A stretch of DNA of 64,000 bases from positions 262,516,687 to 262,580,686 of the forward strand of contig NC_069658.1 in the NCBI RefSeq assembly GCF_027244095.1. The letters are read 5' to 3'. Position 1 is the first letter of the stretch, and the number at the start of each line of letters is the position of its first letter. Source of the DNA: Hemicordylus capensis (taxonomy: Eukaryota > Chordata > Lepidosauria > Squamata > Cordylidae). The position numbers and the translations under genes are program-made. Under the pieces are notes generated by a model that was not told the origin of the DNA, searched no databases, and was given only the letters and a program-made list of their open reading frames with translations. Below, piece after piece: positions 23,812 through 36,229 of the stretch.

Positions 23812-26720
23812 CGGCTGATGATCCTTAAGCATGTTGGACTCTAGTGGGGGGGTGGGGTGGGGGGAGATTGTATTTTCTTTTCTTTTTTCCTGTGTGGCAT
23901 TCGAGTGCATTCCAGGGATAAGGGTTGTTTTGTGCACTTAAAATACTGGGGTGGGAGTGATGGGTTGTGAGGATTATTTTGATGCCCCAATAAGAGGGTG
24001 AGGTGGAGCATTCTGAGCTCTCTTGAGTCTACCCTCCAGTGCCTGTCCTCCTCCTTGACATGGTAGTCTGCCAACTCAGATCCTTGGTGGCTTCTCCAAG
24101 CTGATGAATTGAGGTAAAAGTCCAACAGTGAACCAAAGCAGCAGCCCATTGAGGTTTTCCCAGTTTCATTTAATTCATTGCTCAGCTTGTTTGGTCTTTA
24201 TTTTGTGCAAACCTTAGGGAAAAAATGACAGTCCTCTTCTTGGCTACCAAGTGAGTTCTCATCTGAGCATCTTTGGATGCAGGCTTAGAAAGCAGAAAGC
24301 TCATTGACCACTGAGCCTCTTAGAAGACCATTTTTATTGACCATGTTGGCCGTTTTTGCTTGGGTCTTCTGGGTAACCCAATTCTTTAACCATCTTGGGC
24401 TGAGGCAGTAGATATGAGCGTTGTGCACTCACAAATGCCATGTGACCATGGCTCAAGTGGCAGTGGGGGAGGTGCTTGGCAAAGGAGTGTCTGGTCAACT
24501 GGCCCGTTCTGTAAGCTGCAGCAGACAAGCAGAAGCCTGGTGGGCAGTACCATTTCAGACTGCTGGTGGGCAATTAAATATCTGAAAGCTCCTCTGCATG
24601 CAAAACTAGCATGTCCAGGAGAAAGAGTTAGGCTAGCCTTTTCTCTGACACGCTGCTGTTGTATATGCAGGGCTGTTTTATGTAGAAGAGCATACAAACA
24701 TGCAGCCTTTCACCTGCAGTCTGAAATGATGCAGTTCCCAGCATGGATACATTATGTGGGGCTTCTCATGTGTGAGAGCTTGCAGAAAACTCTGTAGTCA
24801 ATGGCATGAGTTTCATGTGGCTTATAGGACGTTTGTGTAACTATGGTCTACATCCCTTTGCCAGGTGAGCAAGGAGATTCCCCCTCCCCTCAGGCTGCCT
24901 TAATTCTGCTTGAGGACCCCTCTCCTGCCTAAAGCAAATCTCAAGGTAGACTTTGCTTGGCCCTCAGTGGCATGTCCTTGCAGTTGGTTCCTTGAGCTGC
25001 CATATTGGAGTTCGTCACTACCATGTCTGTGGGAGGAGTGGGGAGGAGAATTCCTGAGGCAGCAGCACACACCACAGATGGGGCTCTCCGGCAAAGGAGC
25101 CCAGCCTTATTCCGTGGTGCAGAATCCCCCTTCCGCATTCTTGCCTCTACGAGTTGCCGCTAAGCTGCTCCAGAGCCACTTCACGAGGTGGGTGTGGGCA
25201 AGGGGCTTCAGACCTCATTTGGCCAAAATTCAGACCACACCAAAGGGTAGTATTTTGTTTGTTTGGATGCTGTATTACTTTTGTCTTTTTTTCAAAGAAA
25301 AAAAAGTCTCCATGGTGAGTGGAGAAAGAAAAAGATTCTCTGCTTGAGAGTACTACTTCAGTAAGGAATTTCCCTCCTGCGGTCAAGTTCAGTGGGATGG
25401 ATGTGGGAGGTCTTCCTTCCATATCTGTGTTCTTTCTCATCAATGTTGGTGAGAGAACAGGAGTCGGTGCCTTGTGGTGGGAGGGGACTACACTGAATAG
25501 ACTGTATCTGGTTCTCTATTTTTTCCAGTGTCCTTCTGGAAAATGACAGTATTGCTACAGAGCACTGAGATCTCTAGGGGATGAGAGTTGTCCTGTTGAG
25601 AGCCCACACCTTGAAACTTTGCTATTTTTAAAGGGCAATCCCTTCTGAGATCTCTTAGAGGAGGAGCTTCTATCATTGGATGCACATTTGGAGGTTTCTG
25701 GAAAAGAATTTCACTTTGATAGAGGAATAATATGGAGCAAGGCTTCACCCCATACACCTGGCTGGGACAGTCCCTCCATTGAAGGCAAAGACTCTTCGGT
25801 GTGGTCCATTCTTCTTCATTTCTCCTTGGTGTACATGCGTGAATGACCTCATGGACCATGGGAAGATGGAAGCATATGCAGTGATGGCGAGCTGCTCATT
25901 TCACCATCAAGCCTAGAAGCAATTCCAGGGCTGTTCTCCCTTTTGGCCACAAGTTCTTTGACATCTATGAGGTTCTGTTGGAGAGGGAGGGAGTGCTTTC
26001 TGTTCCCCTTCACACCAAGGCCCATAGTTCCTGAACTGGAAGCCAAATTAATAGGAGACGGTTAGGGAAGCTACTTTTCTTCCAGCACAGCTACTCGTCT
26101 TGCCCTTTTCCATTTCCCCCCAAGAAGGAGTTGGTACTATCCACCTGTATGACTCAAAATTTCCCCACCACCATCTACTCACCTCTGCCCCCACCACAGA
26201 TGGCGGCTGGGCAGTATTTTAAGAAACTGACTCCTACACTTCCTTTCTGCTTCAACAGTCAGATTTGATTACCTGTTCCTTTCCCCTACCCCTCACTTTT
26301 AGGACCACATAGTCCTCTATTTTTCATTATTCGTACCATTTATTGCCTGACCTCTCCTGTGATGTGGTCTGTGTGTGTTTTGTTTTGTCCTCTCTCACGG
26401 TGCTACCTTTAGATCTTGGTTTAGGTGGAGGAGAGTGGGAAGAGGTCAACTGAGAATCCCAGGGGCAGGAGTAGAGTTTGGGTCAGTTGGAGAGAATCCA
26501 CCAGCAGCTGCAAACAGTTTGGCTTTTTCTTTCTTCCCTCCACTCACAGAACTGTTTGTTTTGGAACCTCCAACTGGATGTAAACTTTGTGACAAATTGA
26601 GGTGATCAAAGGTGTGTCTTGGAGAGATGCTGTTTTTATGTTCAGATTTCAGTCGGCGGAAAAAAGAATTTAAAGATGCAAAAACTTATTTTCAAGAATA
26701 AAAGTCGGTCCCTTTCCGAC
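23812..26720 (+). other. MGAT1: MGAT1 3' UTR
   Basis: About 2.9 kb of non-coding DNA follows the stop without a recognisable transposon, unlike most of the window, which suggests a retained transcribed 3' UTR. ORFs within it show no protein similarity that I recognise. It ends with a canonical AATAAA at 26697-26702 followed by a GT-rich stretch near 26725. Confidence 0.65.
26697..26702 (+). terminator. Poly(A) signal AATAAA, probable end of MGAT1
   Basis: This is the only canonical AATAAA noticed between the MGAT1 stop and 26.8 kb. A GU-rich element (CTGTGTCTTTG) begins about 25 bases downstream, so cleavage is expected near 26715-26725. Confidence 0.65.
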
Positions 26721-26724
26721 AACC

Positions 26725-28195
26725 TGTGTCTTTGATCTCATTGAATCATTTAGTGTATGTTAGTGTAAAGTCAAACAAAGGTCAGGAAAATGTAAACATT
26801 GCCTTGTTTTAGATCAAAGATCTAAAATCAGCATTCTGTTCCTAACTGTGGCTTGTCAGCTGTTCTGAAAGAGCACAAGTAGGGTATGATACCGATTGTC
26901 CTTCCCTCATGTTTCTCCCTGGAGTATGTGATCAGACACAGCATACACATCTGAACAGGAGAGTCCCCTTCTGCTATGAACAGAGAGCATACCTAAGAGC
27001 CATTAGTAAACTTATCCTCTAGCTCATATGAATAAACACATCTGAAATAGAAGATTTCCACCATCTCAAAAGCCTTGATATTTCCACTAATCTGGCATGG
27101 AAGCCTGAAATTCGATATAGAATCCAATGTCTTTGGAAAGCAGTGGTCTGAAAAAAGGGAAAACAGCAAATGCTTAACCTTTATGGCTGCATGTTGAATT
27201 TGAGCATGTGTACAATCACTAATAAAATTTCAGAAGTTATTGTGGAGCAGAACTTTAAAATACCAGAGGGGTGGGACCTGAGTGCCTTGAACATCTGTCT
27301 TTTGTTCACATAGCTACATCCCACCACTCCCTCTGTCCATAACCTTATCCGTTGATATTTCCCTAGACCTTCCCTTCCTCCCTAGAACTCCCAATTATTT
27401 GCAAGCTTATACAAAATCAACCAATATATATGTTTGTGGTGTTTAGTCCAGTCATCAAACAAACCGTTATGAAAAATTGTCATATTCGACCAAAAATGTG
27501 AAGAGCTTTTAACCCTACAAACATTTGGTGTTTAAGGGGCATATACTGAATTTTTTTATATTGAAACCACAATTTCCCTCAAAACCTACCAGAGAGGATT
27601 GTATTTTGGATGCAAACAGACTGCTGATAACTTTTGAAAGGAGTCATTTGTTATTAGAGCATACCACCACCACCCCAACCCCGTAAATAGTTTCTGAGGT
27701 AGGCAATTACTCTTATATATTCCAAATAGCTCTGACAAAAAGAATCATTTGCTTCAAATGAGCATTATCATTTTTATTTTTTGTTTCGGGGCCTTACTGA
27801 TTGTGCAGTAGTGAAATGTAGGAATATTGCTGCCTTGGCCAGTTTTTGTTTATGTAATTAATTAAATTCATATACTGCCTGACTCTCCAAAGGCTCTAGG
27901 CAGTTCACAAAAAGTCACTTTCATGATTTTTCCATCAATTTATTCCTAACACTTTATATAAATAGTAAGGTGTGTGATTGGGATTTTTAAAAAAGGTGTT
28001 AAGATGTTTAGTATAGAAACAATTTAGGCATCTCTTCTGTATAAGAACCCATAAGTTGGATGGGGAAATATGATTTTTAAAGGATCAAAACAGTGGGGTT
28101 GTGTTTTTTTGTAAACCTACTCTTGAAGACAAGACTCAGACCAGGGGAGCCAGAAAACTTGGGATTTCTCTCCTAAAGAAGACAGTAAGCAAAGA
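26725..28195. other. Gene-free interval downstream of MGAT1
   Basis: AT-rich unique DNA. An L2-type 3' end fragment in reverse orientation lies near 27860-27915 (CATATACTGCCTGACTCTCC). Confidence 0.45.
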
Positions 28196-28199
28196 AAAA

Positions 28200-31165
28200 T
28201 ATAAATAAATCAACAGGAAGACAAGGGGGAAAGGGCAAGCTACATTTGTTCGCACTTCTCTTTTCTAGGGTTTGATATCTGGTTGGTTGGTTGGTTAGTT
28301 GGTTGCTTTAGACAGGGCAGCTTCTGTTTTGGTTTGCCTAGAGAGAAGGTGGGGATTAGCTCCAGGTGAGTCACACAACTGTGAGAGGGGCCACATTCCT
28401 GAAGTGCCTCAGTTTGAAATCTGCTCTTGAAGACAAGACTTGGACCAGGGGCAGTTTGCTAACAGAAGTTTGCAAACAGGTATTGAAGGGGTTTTGCAGG
28501 AGTTTGGTGTGGAGTTTAGCAGAGAGAAGTGTGTGGAGAGGCACAGAAGTGGTCCCCATTTTCTACAAAGGAGACACCCAGCATGAGGAGAAGATGAGTA
28601 CTACCCCACTTTTGTAATTTTCTTGGAAGACAGCGGAAGACTCTTAACTTTGCTGAGAACTGCAGCTTAAGACCTAGCTTTCAAGTAAACAAGCTCTATA
28701 TATTCTAAATAGCCAATAAACCCAGTTATGAAGCTTGAATGCCAGCAAGGGAGGGGGTGCTTCCCAGTGTGTTGCACGGGGTGTTGCATGTATGACTATC
28801 TGTGGGGCAGAAGTTGTGGGTGTGCACAGTGCAAAGAGTTCCTGGCCCTCAGGTAACAGATTCGTTCCATCGAAGCCAAGGTGGCTGACCTAGAGAAGCT
28901 CAGGGAGGCAGAGGGGTATGTGGGTGAGACCCTCAGGGACATGATAGAGGCATCCCACTGCCAGCCTGACAGCTCTTCTGCTGTCATGGAGAATGAGGGT
29001 CTCAGGGAAGGAGGACATCAGTCTGAGGAAGAGAGGAATGTTTCCTTAGAAGGAACCCCTTCCTTGGGTGATTCTCCCATATCCCCTCACACGGGATACT
29101 CCAGGGGGCAAGGGCAATGGGTGGTTCAATCATCGGGCATAGAGAGACTGGATTGTGGCCTGTGTATAAACCGTATGGTGACTTGCCTGCCTGGTGCAAA
29201 GGTTGTGCATGCCATGCAGTGTCTAGATATGCTGTTACACAGTGTTGGGGAGTAGGTATGTGTGAACTGACTTGAGGTTGAGCTGGTTTGCCATCGAACT
29301 GGGTTAGCTTAAGGGCTCGCACTCAAGCCAGACCATGCCCAATTCAGTTTGAGCTCAAGCCCTACCTCCCCCTGAGTTGCTCAGGGCCAGTTTGGGGTTC
29401 TAAAGGGGGGGGCGGAGCGCCAACAACATGCTGCTGGGTTCCATAGTCTCTGTGTGTGGGGAGTCACCGGTGGTTACCCCCCATCGGTGGTTACCCCCCA
29501 CCGGTGGTTACCCCCCACCAGTCTCTCTCCAGTCTTCTATGGGCCGTTCCAACCCTCTCTGTGGTTGCAGCGGCCATTTTAGGGGCTGCCACACATGTGC
29601 CCTGGCCAAACCTGCCCACACAAATGGCCAGGGAGCATGCATGGTGGCCTCTAAAATGGCCACTGCTACCACAAAAAGCGCTGAAACAGTCCAGAAATGG
29701 GCTGAACTGGCCCATAGAAGACAGGGAGGCCAGTGGGGGAGGAGGGACTGCTACACACACACACCGCAGCTGCTGCAGCGTGAACCCAGTGGTGTTTTTG
29801 TGTTTTTTAACATTATTTTTGTCACTTTAGAACCCTGAACCGGCTTGAATTTGAGCTAAACCAGGGTTCTAGTTCAGGGTGCCGAAACTGAACATGCCCA
29901 GTCAGAGTCCATTTTTCTTGAAATGAACCGGGCAGACCAGTTTTGTGCACACTCCTATGGGGGTGGGGGGGAGTCAACTGTTGTGGTGCACACCCTTGCC
30001 AATGATGTTAGGAAATGCAGATGGGAGGTCCTGGAATCCAAATTTAGGCTCTTGGGTAGCATATTAAAGTCCAGGACTCCTAGACTAGCATTCTGAAGTG
30101 CTAGCTTTTCCATGCACAGGGCCAATGGGACAGGTTTAGCTGAGGGGTCTCAATGCATGGATAGACTGTTGTGCCATGAGATGAGGTTTAGACTTGTTAG
30201 GCACTGGGATACATTTTGGGGCAAGCAATATGTGTACAAAAGGGATGGGCTCCCCTTGACCCAAAATTGAACCAGAATTTAAAAAGGTTGCAGAACAGCT
30301 TTTAAAATTATGCTTGCGGGGGTTGCTGACATGAACTGGGTGGCATCTTGTTCAACAAGCAAAATCCCCTAAGGTACCAGGATGGAGTATTTCAGATAAA
30401 CCAGAAGGGGACAGAGTAGAATGGAAACACATGACAGCTGGCCAGAAAGGTCAAGTGTGATAGTGAGGGAGATAGCACACGTCAACGCCAGGCAAGACAC
30501 TCGGTGTAAGTGTTTATATACCAATGCCAGAAGCCTCCAAGCCAAGATGGGTGAGCTTATGTGCTTGGTAGCTCATGAAAACATAGATATAGTGGGCATG
30601 ACTGCAACCTGGTGGAATGGTGAGAATCAGTGGGGCACTGCTATTCCTGGGTGCAAATTCTACAGAAAGGACAGGGAGGAGAGGATTGGGGGGTGGGGGT
30701 GGCACGATATATTAAAGAAGGGATAAAATCCAACAAGCTAGAAAAGCGGACCAGAGTCCTCTTGAAGTCCAGGAGTCCTCTTGAAGTCAAAGAGTTCTGA
30801 AGGAACTGAAATGTGAAATTGCTGATCTCCTAGCAAAAAATATAATTTGTCTGTACGATTAGGCTCTGTACCAGAGAACTGGAAAGTAGCCAATGTAACT
30901 GTTTTTCAAAAATGGATTCAGGGGGGCTCTAGGATATTACAGATCTTAATTTAAGATTAACTTCTATGCCGGGTAACTGATGGAAAGCATACTTCAGGAC
31001 AAACTGCTCAAACATATAGAAGAACACCTTGCTGAAGGAGAACCAGCATGGCTTCTGCAAGGGAAAGTCTTGCCTCACTAATTCTTTGGAATTATTTGAG
31101 AGAGTCAACAGGCAAGTGGACAAAAGTGATCTGGTTGACTTAGTATACTTAGACTCTGGTTTAAA
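28200..31165 (+). mobile_element. Long CR1 LINE: ORF1, endonuclease and partial RT, split by a hAT element
   Basis: Read along the plus strand: an ORF1-like segment at 28810-29230 (CKEFLAL then IRSIEAKVADLEKLREAE, a coiled coil), an AP-endonuclease segment at 30500-30726 (CLYTNARSLQAKMGELM, NIDIVGMTATWW), then RT fragments to about 31165 (HGFCKGKSCLTN, FERVNRQVDKSDLVDL). Stops and frame breaks occur, and the RT core between endonuclease and HGFCKG is shortened. A hAT-type element (29253-29957) separates ORF1 from the endonuclease. The 5' limit is approximate. Confidence 0.75.
29253..29957. mobile_element. hAT-type element, GGGATGTGCAC family, copy 5 (long, diverged)
   Basis: Ends TAGGTATGTGTGAACTG and TTGTGCACACTCCTA. 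Flanks TTGGGGAG and TGGGGGTG match 6 of 8. Inside, a 17-base unit (CGGTGGTTACCCCCCAC) is repeated three times at 29467-29517. It sits within CR1. Confidence 0.65.
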
Positions 31166-32315
31166 ATAACAATAGATGTGGGGCGGGGGGATGGGAAGCA
31201 AACACATCATCAACAATACAAGGATCAAACACATATGCCCCTCTTATCACAGGCCTCTCTGGAAGCACACTCAGCAGAAACATTTTGCATTGCCTGTGAA
31301 ATAGAAGGAAGCTTGAGTTCAAGCAGACTTCCAACTTGGAAGGCTGCAATCCTTTTCACTCTCACCTGCGAATAAGCCTCACTGAACATCGTGAGACCCA
31401 CTTCTGAGTAAGCATGTATAGGATTGTGCTGTTAATCTGGGAACTAGATTAATTGAGAGGCATTTTTCGCTGGACCTGGCCCAGCCCAAGAAGTCATAGA
31501 GACAGCTGGGAGGTTGGCAGAAATCCAGGGGCTTCAGGTCTAGGGAGAAGGGAGACAGACAGACAGACAGAAATTCCATACGGACGGTAGTAGAGACCAC
31601 ATGGGCTTAGATCAGAGGACAATTGTACTCTTTCGTTTCCCCATTTGTTTTACTTTTCGTGCGTTATGTTGACTCCGAATCGCGTGTTGTGACCCAGTTA
31701 CACTGTTTACAAGCCGCCATCGTGTGGCTGGAGAGTAGAAGGGTAGCCAGTTAGTGGAAAAACTGAGGCGCAGTTTAAAAAAAAACAAAACAACTTTCCA
31801 AACTAGGCATCGGCTTACAGGTGTGGTTTCATTCACGCGTCCACTTTCTCACGTACATCTTAAACCTGTTTGTACGTGCGTTTTCAAAGGGACTCATAAA
31901 GGGGAAAGCCGCTCCTGTGTGCCCTTTTGACTCTGGCTTCTGCTATTGTCATATTGGCTAGACTTAGACATATTCCTTGAATATCTATACCTGCGTGTAC
32001 CGCCCGCACTTTAACTGTCTGGTCTAGTCAGATTAGAGAAGTGAAATCCAATATGCCTTTACACGTTAAAGCAGTAATCCCGTGCAGGTTTACTTGAGAG
32101 TAAGTAAACGTGCATAGCATCGGGCTGTATGACAGAAATGGTCTGTCCCCTGCAATGAGCTTTTGAGATTGGTCAAATGATTATGATTGGAATATGAATT
32201 GCCTTAATTTTAGCGATGTGTACATTGAAATTCCTTCAACGTACATTCGAAATACACAGAAAGCCTGTCGTTGAAGGAGTAGTTATATAGGCTGATTCAG
32301 AAACTCTGACATGCT
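31166..32315. other. Gene-free interval upstream of tRNA-Tyr
   Basis: Mostly unique. Fragments of a common reptile repeat (TACTCAGAAGTAAG / TAGGATTGCAGCC type) lie at about 31340-31440 and 32065-32130. A (GACA)n run lies at 31553-31571. Confidence 0.4.
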
Positions 32316-32403
32316 CCTTCGATAGCTCAGCTGGTAGAGCGGAGGACTGTAGGACAATGTATGAGTCATCCTTAGGTCGCTGGTTCGATTCCGGCTCGAA
32401 GGA
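32316..32403 (+). tRNA. tRNA-Tyr (anticodon GTA) with a 15-base intron
   Basis: A complete nuclear tRNA-Tyr gene. The acceptor stem CCTTCGA pairs with TCGAAGG (32396-32402), followed by discriminator A at 32403. The A box is TAGCTCAGCTGG and the B box GGTTCGATTCC. Anticodon GTA is at 32349-32351. The intron sits at the canonical place after position 37, at 32353-32367. All eukaryotic tRNA-Tyr genes of this type carry such an intron, removed by the TSEN endonuclease. Stems are intact and match the vertebrate consensus, unlike the SINE-derived tRNA relics elsewhere. Confidence 0.96.
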
Positions 32404-32411
32404 AAGCGAAA

Positions 32412-32416
32412 TTTTT
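32412..32416 (+). terminator. Pol III terminator of tRNA-Tyr
   Basis: A TTTTT run eight bases after the tRNA discriminator base, backed up by a second T5 run at 32420-32424. Confidence 0.85.
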
Positions 32417-32879
32417 CCCTTTTTCCACTATGCATTTTATAAATGCCCTACCTTTATTTAATTTCATTTTATAGCTGGGCTGATCTTCAGGAGAGAGGAT
32501 ATCAAGTGTCAACAGTGCAAACCAACAAACCAAAAAACTAAAGCGCTCCCCACCCCCGCCGCCTTTTTTAAAGCGTGCTGCCAAGGGTTCAGGTCACCAG
32601 AGCTGCACTCGTGAGGTTCAGAAACGCAAACGCAGCGAGTGCTTTTGACTCAAGCTGGAACAGATACTACGTGCTTTTCTAGGGCGGGGGGTGAAAAATT
32701 CAAGCATTTAACAAACGAAACAGAAAAGAGATCTTAACTTTAATCTTGCTTCTGTGCTTTCCGGTCGAGCACGCATATTTATACCAAGTTGCCAGAAAAC
32801 ACCGTCCCCTGTACCACCACCACCACCACACAAAAAAGTAGATTGTAGCTGGAGTTTCCAATTACAAATAAAGAGAGAT

Positions 32880-33070
32880 CAGGGGAAGCCCGGAGCGCTC
32901 AGGATTGGAACTGTGCTCTGTGATTGGCTCTTTGGACCTGAAAGGAGCCCACCTGATTGGACGTAGAACGGCGGGTCGCAGTTGGCTCATAGACATGGGC
33001 GGCTGTCCAGGGGCTGCTGAGAAGGACGTGAGCCGTCCCGTCGGGAGCGCCGTGGGACTTTCTTAAACCC
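32880..33070. promoter_or_regulatory. CpG-bearing promoter-like segment with three inverted CCAAT boxes
   Basis: ATTGG occurs at 32904-32908, 32923-32927 and 32956-32960, spaced 19 and 33 bases, the NF-Y-like arrangement seen in many vertebrate promoters. CpGs are clustered from 32890 to 33055 in an otherwise CpG-poor window. No coding exon is recognisable nearby. It could start a non-coding transcript or an upstream exon of a neighbouring gene. Confidence 0.4.
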
Positions 33071-33139
33071 CATGTGATGCAAGGGAGTATTATATCCCAA
33101 AGTGTCATGCTGATACAGGGACCCCTTAATAAAGAGCAG

Positions 33140-33330
33140 GGTTCCAGAGGGGTAGCTGCGTTAGTCTGCTGTAGCAAAGTCTTCTTGTGGCACATTAAAG
33201 ACGAATACATGTATTTATTTTAGCGAATTCGTTCATGGACTAAAGCTCTCAGATGCTTCATGCTTTGTCCTCAGTTGACAGGTATGCCGATTCTGTACAT
33301 GGGATAGAGGGAAAGGGGGGGGGGGAGAAG
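33140..33330 (+). repeat. Interspersed repeat, GTTAGTCTGCTGTAGC / CTTGTGGCAC family
   Basis: The segment GGGTAGCTGCGTTAGTCTGC through TTGTGGCACATTAAAGAC to the ATGCTTCATGC region is a widespread amniote repeat whose class I cannot name. A related fragment lies at 59135-59250. Confidence 0.5.
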
Positions 33331-33689
33331 CAGTGAAGTCAAATTGCCATGAAATGCAAGAGGTATCCTCTGTGAAGCTGAATGACAATTCACCGCACCG
33401 CAGCAGTAATTGATGTAAGCAAAATTAGTTAAGTAATTAGTTAATTAGAATTAATTAATTAATTAATAGGTTTGCTTGTTAGCAGATGTCAAAGGACCAC
33501 TGTAATGCTGCTGAAAAGTGCCATCCAATGTACAACTACTGGTTTACTTTACAGGACTACAGCCATGTTTGCAAGTAGTGCCATTTAAACCAGCCTGCTC
33601 AGAGTGATTTCCCTTTCTATTAGTCTTTTACAAATGTGATCCATAGTGCTAACAAATAGGCTGGACTACAAGACCCCTCTTCCAACTCT

Positions 33690-34665
33690 ATCGATCTGTC
33701 TATCTGATTTATATACCACCCCTCCAAAATGACTCAGGGGGGGTTACAACAAATAAAAACAATGAAAATCAATTTAACAGTTAAAATCATTTAAACATAA
33801 AAAACTTTAACATTAAAATTATTTAAAACCAATATTAAAAATTTAAACCATAGAACTAATTAAAGGCCTGAGTGAATAAATGTGTCTTTAGTGCCTTCTT
33901 AAAAGTTGTCAGAGATGGGGACAACAGGGAGCGCATTCCAAAGTCCAGGAGCAGCAACGGAGAAGGCCCGTTCCCGAGTAGCCGCCAAATGATCTAAACA
34001 GGCGGTGGGGCTCATGGTGAAGAAGATATTCTCTTAAATACCCAGGGTCTAAGCTGTTTAGGGCTTTATAGGTAATAACCAGCACCTTGTATTTTGTCTA
34101 GAAATATATCGACAGCCAGTGTAATTCCTTCAACACAGGAGTGATATGGTCTTTCCTAGATGACTCAGAGATCAACCTGGCCGCTGCATTCTGGACCAAC
34201 TGCGCTTTCCAGGCTATGCACAAAGGCAGCCCCACATAGAGCGCATTGCAGTAATCTAGCCTAGAGATTATCAGCATATGGGCCACCGTTTTGAGGTCGG
34301 TCATCTCAAGAAATGGATGCAGGTAGCATATCAACAGAAGCTGATAAAATGCGCTTCTGGCTGCTGCCTCAACCTGAGACACCAGGGAGAGGTTCGGATC
34401 CAGAAGCACCCCCAGACTGCGTGCCTGTTCCTTGCGGGGGAGCGTGACCCCATCCAGAGCCGGCAGATCAATATAGTCTCCCAAGTTCCGACCCCACACA
34501 ATAAGTACCTCTGTCTTATCTGGATTCAGCCCCAGTTTGTTATCCCTCATCCAGCTCATTACTGCCTCCAGGCAGGCATTTAGGGAGGTTATGACTTCTC
34601 CTGATGAGGTTGACATGGAGAAGTAGATTTGAGTGTCATCAGCATACTGATAACTACCATTGAAA
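33690..34665 (-). mobile_element. L2-clade LINE, RT portion and 3' end
   Basis: The complement is largely open for about 200 codons and reads YADDTQIYFS (the YADD catalytic motif), WMRDNKLGLNPDKTEVL, then a long stretch to LVQNAAARLI and LKELHW. The 3' end carries a TATATAAATC tail. The 5' side is cut off near a SINE fragment at 34690-34790. Confidence 0.85.
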
Positions 34666-34689
34666 CATGGTAGCAGTGCAAATGAAATA

Positions 34690-34790
34690 CTTGTAATAAT
34701 GAGAGCCACTGCCAGTCAATGCAGAAAATACTGAGCTAGATGGGTCAATGGTGTGACTCGATATAAAGCAGTTTCCTATGTAATTTATGT
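34690..34790 (+). mobile_element. SINE tail fragment
   Basis: CACTGCCAGTCAATGCAGA, GAGCTAGATGG and GTGACTCGATATAAAGCAG match the tail shared by the 5S- and tRNA-headed SINEs. Confidence 0.6.
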
Positions 34791-35354
34791 AATAATTGGG
34801 ATTAGACACAACCCAATCAATGTATGCCAAGGCTGTCATCCAGTTAAAGAGATCTTAGTTGATTAATCACATCAACCATATGATTAATTGGTCAATTGAT
34901 TATATATAAGTAAATTTACATTTATATAAGTATAAAATAAAAGTTTGAAAGAAAAACATTTAGGTTTTTTATCAATTAATCTAACCTATAGGTTAAACAT
35001 TGTCCATTGATCAAAACCAGGGTTGTATCTTGTAGCTTTTGAGGGATCTAGGGCAAAGATATTTGCATCCCCCTCCCCACAATGAATCAATATCGCTCTG
35101 TTCCTACCAGAACTAGAGTATCTGTCACAATTCTACAGTGTGGGACCCCTTGTAGGTACAGGGCTCTGGGCCGTTCCCTGCCTCCAGCTTCCCCTTCGGA
35201 CAATCCTAATCAACACCAATTCATAAACACAATTCTAGTGTATGCACACATAGGGCTGAGTTTGGCATGCCACTGAGTGACCCACATTTCAGTCAGAGTA
35301 TAAGTGAATTTATATAGAAGTAATAATTAGTACTTACCACGACCCTGATGTTAC

Positions 35355-35580
35355 CTAATGGCACAGCGGGGAAGTAACTTGCCTAGGGAGCACAAGATTG
35401 CTGGTTTGAATCCCTGCTGGAAACACCTATATCGGGCAGCAGTGATATAGGAAGATGCTGATCTCATACTTCGCAGGAGATGGCAATGGTAAACCCCTCC
35501 TGTATTCCACCAAAGAAAACCACAGAGCTCTGTGGTTGCCAGGAGTTGAGACCGACTAAACGGCACAACTTTACTTTACT
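35355..35580 (+). mobile_element. tRNA-headed SINE with Bov-B-like tail (Sauria SINE-like)
   Basis: Contains TTGCTGGTTTGAATCCC (B box), GGGCAGCAGTGATATAGG and an AGGAGTTGAGACCGACTAAAC tail (close to the Bov-B LINE 3' end). Flanking ACGACCCTGAT / ACAACCCTGAT repeats support insertion. Confidence 0.75.
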
Positions 35581-35624
35581 TACAACCCTGATATTGTTAT
35601 TCTCTGAAAAATGGTGACTGAGAC

Positions 35625-35762
35625 CAGTGATTTCCAACCTGGAGGCCTCCAGATGTTGTTGAACTACAACTTCCTTTATCCCCAGCCACAATAAATTGTA
35701 GCTGGGGCTGATGGGAGTTGTAGTTCGGCAACATCTGGAGGCCCCCAGGTTGACAACTATTG
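35625..35762. mobile_element. Palindromic hAT-like MITE, CAGTGRTTTCCAACC ends
   Basis: Arms GGCCTCCAGATGTTGTTG and CAACATCTGGAGGCCC around the shared CCCCAGCC core. Target duplication is weak. Confidence 0.65.
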
Positions 35763-36229
35763 GTCTGAACTATATACCCATCTAAAACTCAAGGTGACTA
35801 TGAAAAAGCAGCCATGTGACCATCCACAGCATACTGAATAACCACACTATGTACTAACTTGGATGTTGATATTAACTGGGCTGCAGTTGAAGTCTTCCAG
35901 CTCATTTCCAGGAATCCCCAATTCAAATAAGTGTTCCTAGTCACATCTTGTCCCTGTCCTTCATTTACACTTCTTAACTGTAAATATTAGCATTCTTTAG
36001 AGAGCCGTGTATACGTTCAAGATTACAACTTGGCACTTAGTTTTGCTTTTCTGGTACAGTATCTTAAGCAAACAGCTCTGCTCCTATCAGCACATTTCTG
36101 GACACAATTCAAAGTGCTGTTTGGTTCCTTAAAGACTGAAATGGCTTGGGATCGGTCTGACTAGCTGAAGGACCATCTTCTACAACATGAGCTTCTCCCA
36201 CTCCTGCATTCTGTGTCTGCTGCGTAGGC

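Noticed and set aside
29467-29517. Short direct repeats that might suggest a CRISPR array
   Set aside because: Contiguous 17-bp units without spacers, inside a transposon in a eukaryotic genome.
29428-29838. Overlapping ORFs of 89-136 codons
   Set aside because: They lie in a hAT-type element and its 17-bp tandem repeat.
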